64,000 nt of DNA from Pegea sp. RAD2-039 (Eukaryota; Chordata; Thaliacea; Salpida; Salpidae): contig JAQGEQ010000071.1 in the NCBI GenBank assembly GCA_034620365.1, positions 2,976,001 to 3,040,000 of the forward strand, given 5' to 3'. Below are positions 1 to 13,175 of the stretch, piece by piece. The position numbers and the translations under genes are program-made. Numbering within the stretch: the stretch's first letter is position 1; the number at the start of each line of letters is the position of its first letter. The notes beneath the pieces are model-generated. The model saw only the letters and a list, made by a program, of their open reading frames with translations, was not told the DNA's origin and did no database searches.

Positions 1-468
1 ATCTGGGCGTTCACTGTGTATCTGGTCATTATTACTGCTACACACGTGACTTTCAAAGAAGTGATAGCGGCGATCTAGAAGATCAATCCTGGATTACTTT
101 TGATGATGCAAATGTCTCAAAAATCAAATTTGGTGAAGTAATGAATGAAATTCGATCGCGCAAGACCGTCACGCCGTATGTCGTCTTCTATCGGTTGGTT
201 GAACAAAATGAGATACTCTCTGAACCAGTTTTAGAAGAGAAGAAATTGATGGATGAAATTACGAATGACAATCTGAAGTTTATTAAAGTAAATCCACTCT
301 TGATTTTCACAAATATTTTTTGAATATTTAACTTAGGAATATCAACAGAATGTGAAAGAGGCTTATGGACAGAGAGAAACCAGTTCTAGTGGATGGAACA
401 ACAATCATAAACCTCCTCCTTCTTGTGGAGGCGGAGGTTTCGGAGGAGGTCCTAGCCTCGTCTTCTGA
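1..468 (+). CDS. Ubiquitin carboxyl-terminal hydrolase (USP), C-terminal end (partial)
   Basis: This is the last part of a ubiquitin-specific protease, which removes ubiquitin from proteins; its 5' end lies outside the window. Exons are 3..287 (frame open from base 3) and 349..468, joined in phase 0. The first exon carries the USP His box (VSGHYYCYTRD), then WITFDDANV and VTPYVVFYRL, which match the end of the peptidase C19 domain. The catalytic Cys box would lie upstream and is not seen. After the domain there is a short charged stretch and a terminal Pro/Gly-rich tail (KPPPSCGGGGFGGGP). The subfamily cannot be told from this fragment. It is convergent with TMEM185, with 352 nt between the two stop codons. 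Confidence 0.88.
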
Positions 469-525
469 TCTTCTTTTATTTATTTCCTAGTTGCAATAAC
501 AGATAGTTCTACAATTGCGTTTTTT

Positions 526-531
526 AATAAA
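526..531 (+). promoter_or_regulatory. Polyadenylation signal AATAAA of the USP gene
   Basis: AATAAA lies 58 nt after the USP stop codon. The 469-820 gap otherwise holds only 3' UTR-like AT-rich sequence. Confidence 0.55.
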
Positions 532-820
532 ATTTTCTGCTTTTTGAAAATTATCTGAAGTGATTTCGACTAGCTACAATCTGTGAGTAATCTACCTCAA
601 GTGAAGTTTTCAAACAACAAATGATCTAAAGATCTTATAAAAGGTGGCAACTAAATCAGCAAACAATTTTTAAGCAAGTTTTAATCAAAAACAAACAAAC
701 TTCAGTCAAAGAAAAGTTCTTTTAAAAATAATTTTGTCGTTCAGACACCAAACTATTGTTTTCTGACAAAGTATACAACTAAAAAACAGGAAAATATACA
801 AAAGTAGAAATGACTGGACG

Positions 821-3002
821 TTAATCTGGCGTGTCAATTGGTACAATACAGTCGTACTTGTTATTCTTGCTGACTCTCACTACTTTAGTTGAAGCATCTT
901 TATTTGAGCTACCATATAGATGAGCATATGTTTGCTGAGTTGGTTGAGTATCGACTGTTTCTTCATCTTTTGTTGTGTAAGAAATATTCCCGTATAACAT
1001 CAGACATGGAAAATGATGTAATAAAAATGGGCAAAATTCTGAGCGCATTCCAAACCACCCTAGATTAGTAAAATGAATTACTAACTTGTAGAGTTTTTAT
1101 TTTTAGAACTTACATCTATTTCCCCCCTTAGATCCGAATGAAGACAACATCAAAGCTAGTAGAGATAAATGCAGAGGATAAAAAATTTCTTTCCAATTGT
1201 ACACTGAAGAACCATCAAGTTTATAAGCCAGGAGAACCTACAAAGTTGATATAAAACAAACTTTAAAAATGGTTTTATTGAAAGAACGTAAAAATAAATT
1301 TCATTAAAATTAAAAAGCATTAAGGAGGAAATATTTGAGATATTTTTAACTTCTAGATTTAAATTCTGAAACATTTGGGAATTTTTAGACATTTTATTTT
1401 ATAAATTCGAATTAAAAACAAACCTGAAAAAAAAGCATTGGAACAACGACAAAAATCCAAATGATAGCCATGAGCAAATGGGACCTTCTGCCATTTTGAT
1501 AAGTTGCTCTAAAAGTAATTTTAAGAAGTAATCAAAGAGTGCACTCAGATAAACAAAAACATTTATCAGTTTATTTACCAATTATCAACTTTTTCAATCT
1601 CAAGTTAAACTTTAGAGGTAGAAAACCTGAACTCTACGAATAAAATATTCTACCTGCAAAATATCAATGCCCAAGAGAAGTAATAAAGGACAGCGACACT
1701 TGGTAAACACATCAGGACCCATAATGGAATAAAAACAGTTGTCCAGTCCCAATTGACATAACCATCCAAACGCAGAGCAATAAAAACAAACAACAAAATG
1801 TTTGTTGATAAAATGGCTTCCAGCTACAGAAAAAAATTTTACAAGTTTAAAACATTCACTAAAAGTGTTACCATAAAAAAAACTTTAATTTAATAACTCA
1901 ATTTTTTATATAAATATTGAAATAATCGATAAATATCTCACCTCTAAAGATCTATCGTTTTTGAATTCCCAAACACAAGCAGCCACAGCGATTGGCGAAG
2001 CGAAGAATAAAGGAGTAAAGATGACAACCCACATCGGAGTATTTGGATCAAGGTTCTTAATACTCGCACTTTCTAACTGTAACTCTGCTTTATAACAAAC
2101 TAATGCCTCAAACATAAGAAGTGTTATATGCAATCCTGCGGTAATCAATAAAGCTTTGAAATCTGTATAACCATCTCTCTCCCTTCTACCAAAAACAATT
2201 TAAAGTTTTTAAAAGTGATTCATTAAACAAAGTATACATAAGAATTATTTAATTTTTCTTATTCGATTACATTACTTATATAAAACAACAGTTTAATTCA
2301 AGCATAACTATCTAGGTTTAAAAAACTTCAAGATAAATTTGATGACAATTTACTGACATAATACTAACAAATAGTATATCAGATTTTCAGAAAAATGTAT
2401 TGATAAGACAAAATTTAAAGAAGAATTTTATGATAATCACCTTGATTCAGGATGATGGCACCAAGTAATACCTCCAATTAGAGCACCAAACAAAACTATG
2501 AGATTAAGTAACCAAAGAGGTATAAACAGATTCCAATATGTAATTGTGATGTCTTTATCCAGTTGTAGAGAGAGAAGTATGGAAAAAGGAAAGAGACATC
2601 CAAAAAAGACAAACTTACTGAAAATGAAATTAAAATTCAATTATGTATCAGCAGACATTCATAAAAATATCTAAAATATACTAGTTATATTTATAGAAAG
2701 AAATGTCATTTTCAAAGCTATTTTTAGAAAAGGCACAGACAAATATAAGTAGAAAAGTTTTATAAAATAATTTTATTAAAAACTTAAACATTATACATTA
2801 AATCTGATCCAAAGATGATGAAACAGATTAATTTGAAATAATTAATTTATTAAAACATATAAGACATCAAATTTTATATCTTAATTCATTTTTAACATTT
2901 TTACGACTCAATAAACTAGATTCTTATTTCAAATCAAATTTGATGTTTATTACAAATCACTTACCTTGCATTGAAATCTTTAAAAGCTTCTTTAAAGTCC
3001 AT
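821..3002 (-). CDS. TMEM185: Transmembrane protein 185 (TMEM185A/B family)
   Basis: A multi-pass membrane protein of unknown molecular function, conserved across animals. Seven exons (3002..2965, 2617..2441, 2185..1942, 1823..1654, 1508..1424, 1237..1114, 1059..821) join in frame to 358 residues, close to the roughly 350 of the human protein. It starts MDFKEAFKDFNASKF, which aligns with the family N-terminus. Other family landmarks are present: SPIAVAACVWEF followed by NDRSLE, ALRLDGYVNWDW, KGGN followed by WWFGMRSEFC, and a C-terminal P-x-D-T-P-D. About seven hydrophobic segments alternate with short loops. The introns flanking the last exons are about 54 nt or more. The start is the only ATG that opens the conserved N-terminus. 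Every exon was placed by phase and family alignment, so I am confident. Confidence 0.93.
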
Positions 3003-3462
3003 TTGAATCAAACTGAAAGAAACAGATCGAATGGACTAACAGGAGATGAACTGAGTTCGTATAGCAGACAGCTTGGTACCAATAACAAACGATATAATAT
3101 CTAGTAAAAATGGCTGATATACTAAGTGTAACCAAAAAGAATCATACTGCTAAAAGTATTTCAAGCAGATATATGTTGATATAACGAATAATTAAAATAA
3201 TAAAATAGATTATAAACATCATTGTTTAGCTATCCATGAATTTGAAATATTCTTATAGGTTTAATTTCGAGGGTTTATAGTTACTGCTTCTACTTTAACG
3301 ACAAAGATAAGTTCAACGAAACAATAAAAAGTTTATATTTATAAATAAGGTAAATTTGAAACATTAATTTCTTTTTACTTTATCCCTTAAACCATTATTT
3401 TGAGTTTCAAGCTAAAAAACTTTTCTTACCTAATAACTTCTAACTTTTGGTATTTTTATGTA

Positions 3463-3660
3463 TAAGTGATATATAATGCTGCCAATTTCTTCATTTTTTC
3501 TACTAATTTTGTACTTTTGATTCATAATTTATATTTGCTTATGCCTCAGCCGTATACCTATTTTCGGACATTTAATATTTCAAACTGTAATACTTAAAAC
3601 TTTATCTTCCTGCAGTCATATTTCTTTTTTTGTTCTCTCTAAGAGCTGTATAATTTATCT
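3463..3660. repeat. Dispersed repeat family B, copy 1
   Basis: GATATATAATG, TTCTTC, TTTTGTAC and TTCTCTCTAAGAGCTGTATAATT recur in the same order at 54010-54205. Low GC; no coding frame. Confidence 0.4.
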
Positions 3661-3714
3661 CTTCAGCCATGCGCTAAATAAAAAATAAATAGAAAAGATT
3701 ACTAATCTAGTCAA

Positions 3715-3835
3715 TAAGGTTACCGTTCATAATAATTCATTGTCCATCTCCTTAGTAAAGAAAAGGTCTCAGTTTAGAGTCCAAGTGGACACATATTTTT
3801 GACAAAGAAAAATCTATAACAAATTTGGGTAACAA
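3715..3835 (+). repeat. SINE-family fragment, copy 3 (decayed)
   Basis: GTCCAAGTGGACACATATTT followed by TTGACAAAG aligns with the body of the 47131-47400 SINE (CCCAAGTGGACACAAATTTG, CGACAAGG), preceded by GGTTACCGTT, like the GGTTACTACA just after box A. Confidence 0.5.
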
Positions 3836-6242
3836 ATGACTCTTGATATTTTGAGTTTTGCCATATAACGAGACATCAAAGTTAACATATCATTATTTAC
3901 TAATATTGTTCTGTGAGCTTAGTCTAATTAATATTTAACGTTAAATAAGACTATTTGGTGGGTAGCAAGTTTTTTTATATTAATCATATAATGAGTGTAA
4001 GAAATTCAATATTTGGAAATGCTATCTCTTTTTTAACTATTTATAAGTTTGAATGAAAACAGATTTGGCATCAATTTTTTTTATAATTAGCATTCCTAAG
4101 CTTCTTTCGCCTTCCAAAAGTGTATTGTGATTTATTTGAACTTTTCTGAAAAATTACAAAAACATATTTCAAAAAAGAATTGTAAATAGCTTAATTTCCT
4201 CTCATACCCACGTTACCCCGGTTCTGTGACTATTTTGAAGTTTCGTCAGTAGACGTTGATGATAAAATACATTTTTTGTAACAAAGTTTTCTTAAATGAA
4301 ATTACTCTAAGTGTATATGCAAATATTAAACTTAAACAGTTCAATATCTGATGCTTTAAGCATTTTTTGAAAATTTTACTTTGATAAAATCTAAATTAAA
4401 TTAATAATGAACAATTTTTATTTTTTATAATAGAAAGGTTACAATGATGAATCATTTTTAAGCTATATAAACTGCTTAACTATTGTATTATACTATTTAG
4501 TTTTTGAAAATTACGACATTTTTGTTTTATTTACTCAACGCGTGGCTGCGAGTTACAAATTCAACAGCTCTTATAGCGGCAATAGCAAAGTAGATTGAAT
4601 TATAAAGACTTAAGCAGTATTTTTCACGAATACTCGACTATAATAGTGTGCAGAGTTTCCAAATTCATATCGTCTACCACCTCAAGCCTACTAGCAGCTG
4701 GTACACGCCTATGCACTTTGAAGAAAACAAGCACTTTCAAAAGCAAACCTATTTTTATAAATGGTATCAGCAAATTTTGTACAAACACATTTTTTGATTA
4801 CATTTTACAACAATTTTTCAAACTTAGAGTAATTTTTACAAAAATGGTCTAAATAAAATTTATTTAACAGCTTGATTTAGATTTAACTCAATTTTGCTAC
4901 ATACTAATTGCATGCCTTACCTAATTTTGGTAAATTAAATATCAAAAATGTTATACTTTTAGCTTCTTCAGACTTTTTTTTATTTGTACTTGATTTTAGA
5001 TTTATGCAGTTGAAATTTTTACTTCAAAAGAAAAGATTCCAATAAATTTATTATTTAAAAGTTTATTTCAGCTTAAAAAACTTCAATTTTAAAAACCTTA
5101 TCAAAAATATTTTTATAGTTAGTGATTCATCTGCCTAAATAATTTTCTTTAATTATTTATTTGTTTCTTTTATCCAACGAAAAGCTACGAGTGAAGACTT
5201 CTACAGGTCTTATAGCGAACAAAAACCAAACAATATAAAGTGAAAAATAATAAAACAGTTTTAAGTATCACAATTTATCTTAACTGATATAGAAAGAATA
5301 AGAAAACTGCAAAAGCATAAGTAAAATATAAATTATGATTAAAATGTACAGAAAAAATGGAGAAAATGAAGAAACTGGCAGTGTTATATAACACTTATTA
5401 ATGAAATTACTCAAATTGTAATTTTTTAAAGAGGTGATAGATTTTGTTGGAGTGAGAAAGAAGATTCTAAACTTTGGTTACCTAATTAAAGAAAGGATTA
5501 CTTGACTGGATGTTGTTGAAGTTGCTGAGTGGGTTAATTTTGAATGATGAACCTCAGAATATGTATGAAAGATTGCAATCTTTAAATAAATCATTGAAGT
5601 TAAGATAACAAAAACCATTAATAATTCTAAATAGTAGAGGTCAGATAAAAGGTGTTAATGGTGTTTTGTCGATATTGGATTTTAGATTTACTAATCTTTT
5701 AGAGATTGACTTCGTCTGAAGCGAACGAAACCTTAATGATCTTTGGACTATTTAATGATGAAGAACAGTCTGTAATCTCATTGATATTAATATTGAAGAA
5801 AAGACATCCAATAATGCTGAGAATATCACTGAAACGCCCAAGAAAACTTGAAATACAATTATTGATGGTGCTTGCTGGGTTTATTTACCTAGAATATGTA
5901 GTTTTTGCAAAAGATGATACATTGAAAGTATTTGGTGAAGAAAAAAATCATCTTAATAATCAATCCTTATAATATTAGTTATAGAGTTTGCTCAAGTGTA
6001 ATCTTTTTAAAATTCATTGTGTCATTCAAACAGTCAGTAATAAATATAGAAAGCAAGATAGTGATCTTAAAAAATCTGAGTTTCAGACTTAATCACCAAA
6101 TTGGTATAAAGCATGACTTTGTCTTTTCAATGCAATTAGTAGCAATACTTTTGAAATTGAAATAAATTTATAAAAATGATCTAAATGAGAATTTTTTTAA
6201 TTAGTTTTTTATACTGTTTTAAGAAACATCTTAGAGACTAAT

Positions 6243-9012
6243 ATGTCTACAAAAAACAGTCCAAGAAAATCAAATGTGTAAGTTTTATTATTCACCTAAT
6301 AAATAAATGTTTATCTAAAACTGATATGATCTTAATAAAAAAAATGTTTTGATAATGAATCTTTTCTAAATAAGACTTTTTGTTTTATCTTTGATAGAGT
6401 ACCTAGATTAGATCTTTCAAAGCTGGATTTTGATGAAACAAAATATTCGAATTCATCTGTAAGTCGAATCAATTTTTGATGATTCTTAAAATTATTTTTA
6501 CTGAATTTCTATTTCCAGAATTCTTCAAAGCTAGATAGCAAAATTTCTTCTCAAAAACCTCCAGATAAGACACTAGTTGTAAAAGAAACCAAGCAAGATA
6601 TAAAGAGTCCAAAGAAAGAGGTTGTTTATAAAAACAAACAGGTACATATGAAATTATTTATTTTTTGGCATTTAATTTCATAAACCTTTCTCCTTGAACA
6701 GGTTTTTTATAAAACAGTTGAAGAAAAAACAGTCTTAACACCAAAAAAAACTAAAAGTAACTTTTCAAAAATATTTGTTTATGTTAAAGAATTGATTTTA
6801 TTAAGAATCTTTTAGGCTGAAAGTTTTAATTATTTTGTTTTTCAGAAGCCAAAGGAAAGTTTTGGTATCTAGATGAAGTTGAAACTATCAAAAGTCCTTC
6901 AATTCCTGAGGTTTTAAATAGTTGATAAATAATATTTGATCTGATCATTTATGAGCTTTTAGACAAACAAACGTGAAGAGTTGATGAATAAAGTTGCTCA
7001 GCTCCAAGCTGAATATGTAAATACTCCTTATACAAACTATCAACAAGTAATGAAGTCTCTCGCTGTAAGTTCTTCTAAAAACTTTTCAAGAATCTGAAAA
7101 GAATTCAGGAAATATTTCTGATGTGAAATCTTGTCACTGAAATAGGAAAATGATGTTTATAAAAAACAACAAGATGAAGTAATTGAGCAAGTCCTTGCTG
7201 ATCTTCTATCTCGTCACGTTATTAGTGATGTAGAGCAAGACCTCGATCCAGCGCGACAAAATCCTGCATCAACTACATCACTAAATGTTGCTCCTCTCAG
7301 AAACAAATCTCGAAGACTTCATGACACAAAGTAAGATCAAAAAAGTCTTTGAAATCTTTCAAAAGATCTTTTGCTTTAGGGTTAGTACTTCGAGAGGATT
7401 GACAGAATCAAATCTAAAAGATCGAATCACTTTTGCTGCTCGAATTTTGACTCAAGACGGTAGAGATGCATTGCGGGAGTTATTTGGTTTTTATTTTCAC
7501 ATCGATTCAAGTCTGGTGGTTTATGAGTTTCGTTTATTCGGGAAAAAGTATTTTTATTGATGAAAAAATCCGTTTTTCAACTTCTTTTATTCTTAGGACC
7601 CTAAAAGCCCTACCTCTCATTGAAATAGGAAACTATCGACATATAAATGGAAGAAATAGAGGAAGATCTTATGACCAAAATGATTTTCAACTAGCAAAAA
7701 ATCTGACTTTTAATACTTTTAACCAACCTCATCTTCCCGATTCTCTGAAAAAAAGGTCTTTTTTGATCCCTAACCACTAAAATCTTGATCATTTGTGCTT
7801 GTTTTGAAGTGGAGTACTAACTCTTCGAGTGTGTGACGTCATCACTTGTAGCGGTCCTGAAAACTATTCTTTTGATGATGAAGATATTGAAGAAGAAGAA
7901 GATCGTAAGATCGCTGCAAAAGTTCAAAGTTAGAAATTAAAAAAATTTTAATTTTGAAATTTAAGATAACTAGCTAAGGGTTGATCCCATCTTTGGACAC
8001 AAAATTTGATTAAAAGAGATTCAATTAAAGATCTGCATCTCTTCGGTTGAGAATGCTCCTTGTTTAAATCAACTCTCAACAAATATGATCTGTTTATAGA
8101 ATAAATCTTCCATAGATTCGTTTGGTTTGTTGATTGAGGAGTTTTTATAAGTCTGATGCTAATCATTTGATGGATTCTTTCTGATTCTCACAAAATTTTA
8201 GAATATTTTGTTTCATTTCAAACAACAGAATTTTATAAGAAAATTATTTCGTATTTTTTTGTTGAAATTATTTTTCATTTTACAAATTTCATATCTAGAA
8301 GATGTTCGGAAAAGCATCATAGGAAGAAGTTTAAGTGTCGTGATCGGATTGGGCAAACTCTTCCGACAGTTGGATCGTTCTGGGGATGGAAGATTAAGTA
8401 GAGATGAACTAGTTGAAGCACTAAACAGTTTCAATATCAATATAACTCCTCAAGTAATATTTTCTATTATTTTGTACTTTAGTTTTACAATTTTGTGTCT
8501 TGAATCAGGATTTTGAATCAGTTTGGAGAACAGTAGATGAAAATGATGATGGCAGCATCAGTTATGGAGAATTTTTACGAACTTTTATCGGTAAGCAAAC
8601 AAGTTTGCATCCAGCAAATAACTCTGAATTATTTATTTATGAAAATAGGTGAAATGAACGAACGTCGCAAGTTCATTACTAGAAAAGTCTTTAAAAAGTT
8701 AGATCCTCATAAAAATGGAAGTGTTAATCTACTAGATATCAGAAAACTTTATTCAGCTAAGAAGCATCCGTTTGTATCTAAAGGTTTCAGATTTTTTGTA
8801 AACTTTCAGATGAATACAACAATTTCTTTTCAGGATTATTATCTCAAGCAGAAATGGAGGAAACTTTTATCAAAAGTTTATCTGAGATCATTTCAAGTCG
8901 AGATCAAAATGTTTCTTTCGTAGAATTTGAGGAGTATTATGAAGGGATAAGTTTAAGTGTGAAAAATGATGAAGACTTTATAAATATCATGCGAAACTGC
9001 TGGGGAGTCTAA
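6243..9012 (+). CDS. CAPS2: Calcyphosin-2-like EF-hand protein
   Basis: A calcium-binding protein of the calcyphosin-2 family. Fourteen exons (6243..6277, 6398..6458, 6519..6641, 6702..6756, 6846..6910, 6963..7064, 7146..7330, 7380..7547, 7597..7755, 7810..7928, 8299..8453, 8509..8590, 8649..8783, 8834..9012) join in frame to 393 residues. A lysine-rich, poorly conserved N-terminus is followed by the family-specific middle (TFAARILTQDGRDALRELFG, then YEFRLFGKK), then EF-hands. EF1 (DRSGDGRLSRDE) and EF2 (DENDDGSISYGE) are canonical calcium loops. EF3 (DPHKNGSVNLLD) is atypical at position 12, and EF4 is degenerate. The end, YYEGISLSVKNDEDF then a final WGV, matches the family C-terminus. The exon layout is supported by unbroken phase throughout. 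Confidence 0.9.
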
Positions 9013-11001
9013 AGATATGTTTGCTGTTAAAATTATTTGAAATAATCTTATATGTTTTCGTGAAATTAGTTCTTCAAATATTCTTCAACTGATCTTGCGT
9101 TGTTAGCTTCTTTCTCATTTTAAATTTCTTCAATTTTTCAAATCGTTTACAAGAACCTTCAAGAAATGACAAACTTTTTGTTTCTTCTATTTTCTACAAT
9201 ATCATGTCATTTATATGTTGCTTGCACTTTCTAACTAATAAAATTTTCTATAATCTATTTATGGTCAATATATTTTTATGAACTAATTCTTTGTAGATTT
9301 TATCTTCAAATATAATTTCAGATTTCAAAGTAAAGTTTTAGAAATGAGAAGAAAATATCAAAATCGAATAAACTCTCAAAAATATTATTATTTGTAAGTT
9401 TTTACTAGCTTTTTACAAGCAACCAAATTAATCAATAAATCTAAAACAAGCTATAAAAATGTTTTATTGCTAAATGTGAGTTTAGTAAAGTTTAATATTA
9501 ACAACTTTTTATTAGGTTAATAAATGGCTTATTCTTTGCTAACATGATTTGTAATATTAGTTGGTGTGAAAAGAAATTGTCATCATAACTCCAAACGTTA
9601 AAGTAATCAAGAATAAAAATCAGTACTTTGAAGATTGGTACTTTCAATGCTTTTTTGGAGATCTGGGCTCCTGGAATTGGATACTTAACTAGATTATTAT
9701 AGAAAAAGAATCTTGAGGAAAAACTTTTGGAATAAATGGCTTAAGTTTGTTTCAAATCATAAATTACTTCAAAGGGTTTTCATAAAACCCATCACTGAGC
9801 TTATACAATTAAAAATCGATCGATGTTTACCGGAGTAACTGTATTACTTCTGAGATAAATGAATTTAAGATAAAAATACTCTTCGATCATTTTCTTGATT
9901 GTTTAATTATAATACAAAATATTAGGAAAATATAAAGCTGCCGAGTGTTAAGCTAAACAAATCAACAGTTTTTATTGTAGTAATGATAATAGAAACCTCT
10001 TAATTGGTTTTATTATATAAAAATAAATCTCATTTCAGTTATTATTAATTACAGAAATTCCTTGTCTTAGCTTCAAAAGGTTTGTTACAACTACAAACAA
10101 AAAATGTTGTCTCCAATAATTATAATTCGAATATATTTAAGCCAATTTTATCGCTAAGTTTTAATCTTTTTAAAAAATTTTTTATTAATTACAGATAAAA
10201 GAAAAACTGATTCGATCCTAATAGAAATTATGAACTGTTATATTGTAAGGGTAGTCGTTAACTACCATGTGTTACACATACCTATATTCTACATTTCCAT
10301 CTTAATCTAATAGTTGTGAGAATGTGTATTTCCAAGAGGGGCTGTTTTCAGACACTCTCCTTCGCGTTTATTGTGATAAATGAATAACTTACAGTAAATA
10401 ACAACAAAAAGCTTTTCAAAACAGTTCTTTTTTTTTAATCTAATTAATCAAAATTATCCTTATTGTTACATGTAACTTATAGACATTTTTTAACTGACTT
10501 ATCGCAGCTATTAAATTCAAAACTTAAAGAATAATTTCTAGCATTATTTATCAAAATTTTTACTGAGAATTAATTTATTTTTGAATAATCTACGCAAAAA
10601 GTTCTACGCACCACAGCTATATAAAACTCCCGGTTTTGAGAAACAAATAAACTCATAACAACAACGTGTATTAAGGCTACGTTTATAGTTCTTATACACT
10701 ATTTTATGATATTGCAACATAGAAAGTTTTTAAGGGGCTTCTTTTGCTGGATAAAATCAATTTTCTCTTCGAACTGAGCTTTTGCACTTTATTTAAGACA
10801 GCCTATATTTTTATATATTATAATTAATGAGAATTGTTTAAGAGCCAAAAAACCTTTAATCAAGTTTAGAATAGAATTAAAAAATTATTGAATTAAGTAT
10901 AAGAATAATCTAATTAAATTTTTAGAAGTTTTACTAATAGATAAAAAAACTTTTACAGAAAAACTTTTAATTTACATTTTGGTGTTTATTTTCTAATTAT
11001 A
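9013..11001. other. Intergenic region with a MITE-like repeat
   Basis: No gene seen between calcyphosin-2 and the thioredoxin-fold gene. About 10316-10620 is one copy of the MITE-like repeat listed separately. The remainder is AT-rich sequence without coding signal. Confidence 0.6.
10316..10620. repeat. MITE-like dispersed repeat, copy 1
   Basis: The left part (GTGAGAATGTGT, CTCCTTCGCGTTTATTG) matches 28971-29035, and the right part (AATTTATTTTTGAATAATC) resembles 29225-29245. The inner ends, TTTATTG-type on the left and ATTTATTT-type on the right, are loosely inverted, as in small non-autonomous DNA transposons. No coding capacity. Boundaries are approximate. Confidence 0.45.
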
Positions 11002-13175
11002 ATGAGTCTCACAACAATACTTTTCCTACTATATTTATTTTTGAATTTATTTAATCCGGTAAAAACTTCAGAACCAAAAGCATTCGATCCAAATGCAGTT
11101 TCTCATATCACTAAAAGTTTTTTACTTTCGTCTATAGAAGAAGGAAATCAGAATTTCTTGGTTTATTTCTGTAAGTCTTTTTCTCAAGATCTGATGATTT
11201 GTTCAATTTGTTTCTATTAGTTTTATTAAATAGAAAACAGTTAAAATGTAATAATATCAAAATGTTTATAATATTTATAATATTGTTAAGGCCTATCTAC
11301 ATACTCCATCAATATATTTCATGTTTATAATATAAGAATGAATTTATAATTGAGTTGTAAGTTTACATCATCTTTATTTACAAATAAATTATATTATTCA
11401 ACATTTGTTTATTTCTAAATACCAATAAATATGAATCAATTTTTTAAATATTTACTCCAAATAGAATTAATTTTTAGACTCTTAGATAAATCTACTATTT
11501 AATGGAATTTAATGGTTTGTTTTTATAGACACAAATTTTGATGAGTGTCCTAAATGTAAAGAGTTGATGCCCTTGTTTCAGGAAGCAGTGGGGTATTTGG
11601 ATGAATTAGAAGATCATGAGGTGATCATTTGATTAGCCTATTTTTTTTTAAATTAAGATGATTTTTATGATTCAAATAAATCTTTGTTGAATGATATCTT
11701 TGAGTTGTTAATAAGTGATAAATGATTTATCTGAATGATGTTGGAACATAATATCTCAATAGAATTTCTATTTTCTTAAAAATTTGATTATTTTATTTAA
11801 TTTTTTTTGGAGTTAAAAGATTTTTTTTCAGATTAAAAGTCATAAGCTTGCGGTGAAGTTACCTGAATACGGAGTCACAACATTTCCCCAATTAATATTC
11901 TTTGATGGAAAAACTCCTTTCAGATATGATGAGACTGGTCAATATTTCCTAATTCTTTGTCTAATTGATTTATTCTTCTGATATGTTTTCAGATAACTAC
12001 CAGCCTGATGATATAGTTGAATGGATTGAAGAATGTAAACAAACTCCTATTCCAGAATTGACAGACGCCACATTTGAACATCTAACACAGTCTTCAACTG
12101 GATCAACTACTGGAGACTGGATCATCTTGTTGTGAGTTTGATCTTTAGAAATATCAAATTTAATCCTAAAAATGAAATTACTTTTAAAGTGCAAATAGTA
12201 AAAGGCCAGAATGTATGAGACCATTATTAGCTGATTTTGGTACCTTGGCTGCTCGGTTCAGACGCAGAAAGAATGTGGCAACTCTTTGCACTCAATCAAA
12301 TCCGCAAACAGCTCAAAGATTTGGCTTTTCATCAGATCAACATTGCACTAAAATTTTGTTGTAAGTAAATTTCAACGAATTGAAAAATATTTTGAAACAG
12401 ATAAATACGAGGTTATGTTTTGTGCAAATAATTTTGCAGTGTCAAAAAAACTGAAGTACCTATGAAGCATGCCAGGGGTAACTTGCTTTCATACAGGTGA
12501 AGCTGATCAATTTTCACCGAACAACTTCTTACAAAAGTTCAACAAATATTTTCTGAAAAATTTATTTAGTAAATTTTTTAAGAAAATTTTTATTGATAAA
12601 TTAGAGAGATTATCTCTTCAAAGAAGTGGCTCCATAGATTTATTGACCTTGAAATCATGACCAGTAAAACTCTTCGACCAAAAACTAAGCGAAAAAATAG
12701 GGATACGGTTTGTTTGGTGGTCGAAGATGCTGAGGAGTTAGATGCTTCTTGCTAGGTGCCGCAAATCACCTAACTAATAGTAGTGTGTGTCCTTCTTATA
12801 TATCAATTTCTAATGATCAATTATTTTAGTTTTCATCGCACAAATCTGTATTACTACGAAAATGAAGATGTTCAAATAAAAGATTTGATAAAGTTTGTGA
12901 CTGAAGGATACAAAACAACTGAATCAAAAACTGTTCCTCCGCCGATAAGTAAAATGTAAAATGTGATTTATTGTTGAATTTATCTTTATATAAGAGTCAA
13001 ATTTCACAGAGATGCAGAACTTCAAGGTTCCATTTCTAGATTAAATCAGATGGTATATGAACATATCCAGTCAGGAACAACTGTTTTCATCTTAGCAATT
13101 TTGCTCGCAATTTTTATTATTGGATTCACATTTACTTTGATCTTGCGAAAAATTCAAACTAAAAAATTAGCTTAG
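11002..13175 (+). CDS. Thioredoxin-fold transmembrane protein (PDI/TMX-like)
   Basis: A secretory-pathway protein with two thioredoxin-like domains, likely an ER oxidoreductase or chaperone. Exons 11002..11170, 11529..11620, 11832..11937, 11993..12131, 12190..12360, 12830..12955 and 13010..13175 join in frame to 322 residues. Residues 1-22 are a signal peptide. The first domain has a CxxC active site (CPKC, residues 63-66) and the cis-proline motif TTFPQL (Pro106). The second domain (from about residue 150) has no CxxC pair. A single membrane segment near residues 291-313 is followed by a short basic tail, giving a type I topology. The 12361-12829 intron is unusually long and holds a phase-compatible alternative ending (see findings). 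The family is clear; the exact orthologue (TMX3, TMX1 or other) is not. Confidence 0.82.

Larger units (their letters stand above)
3003..6242. other. Intergenic region with decayed repeats
   Basis: Head-to-head spacer between TMEM185 (-) and calcyphosin-2 (+), so it should hold both promoters. I see no supportable gene. It contains a copy of repeat family B (about 3463-3660), a degraded SINE fragment (about 3715-3835) and two pieces resembling the right end of the MITE-like family (about 4520-4585 and 5150-5220). Open frames at 4595-4852 and 5706-6165 have no recognisable domain. Confidence 0.6.
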
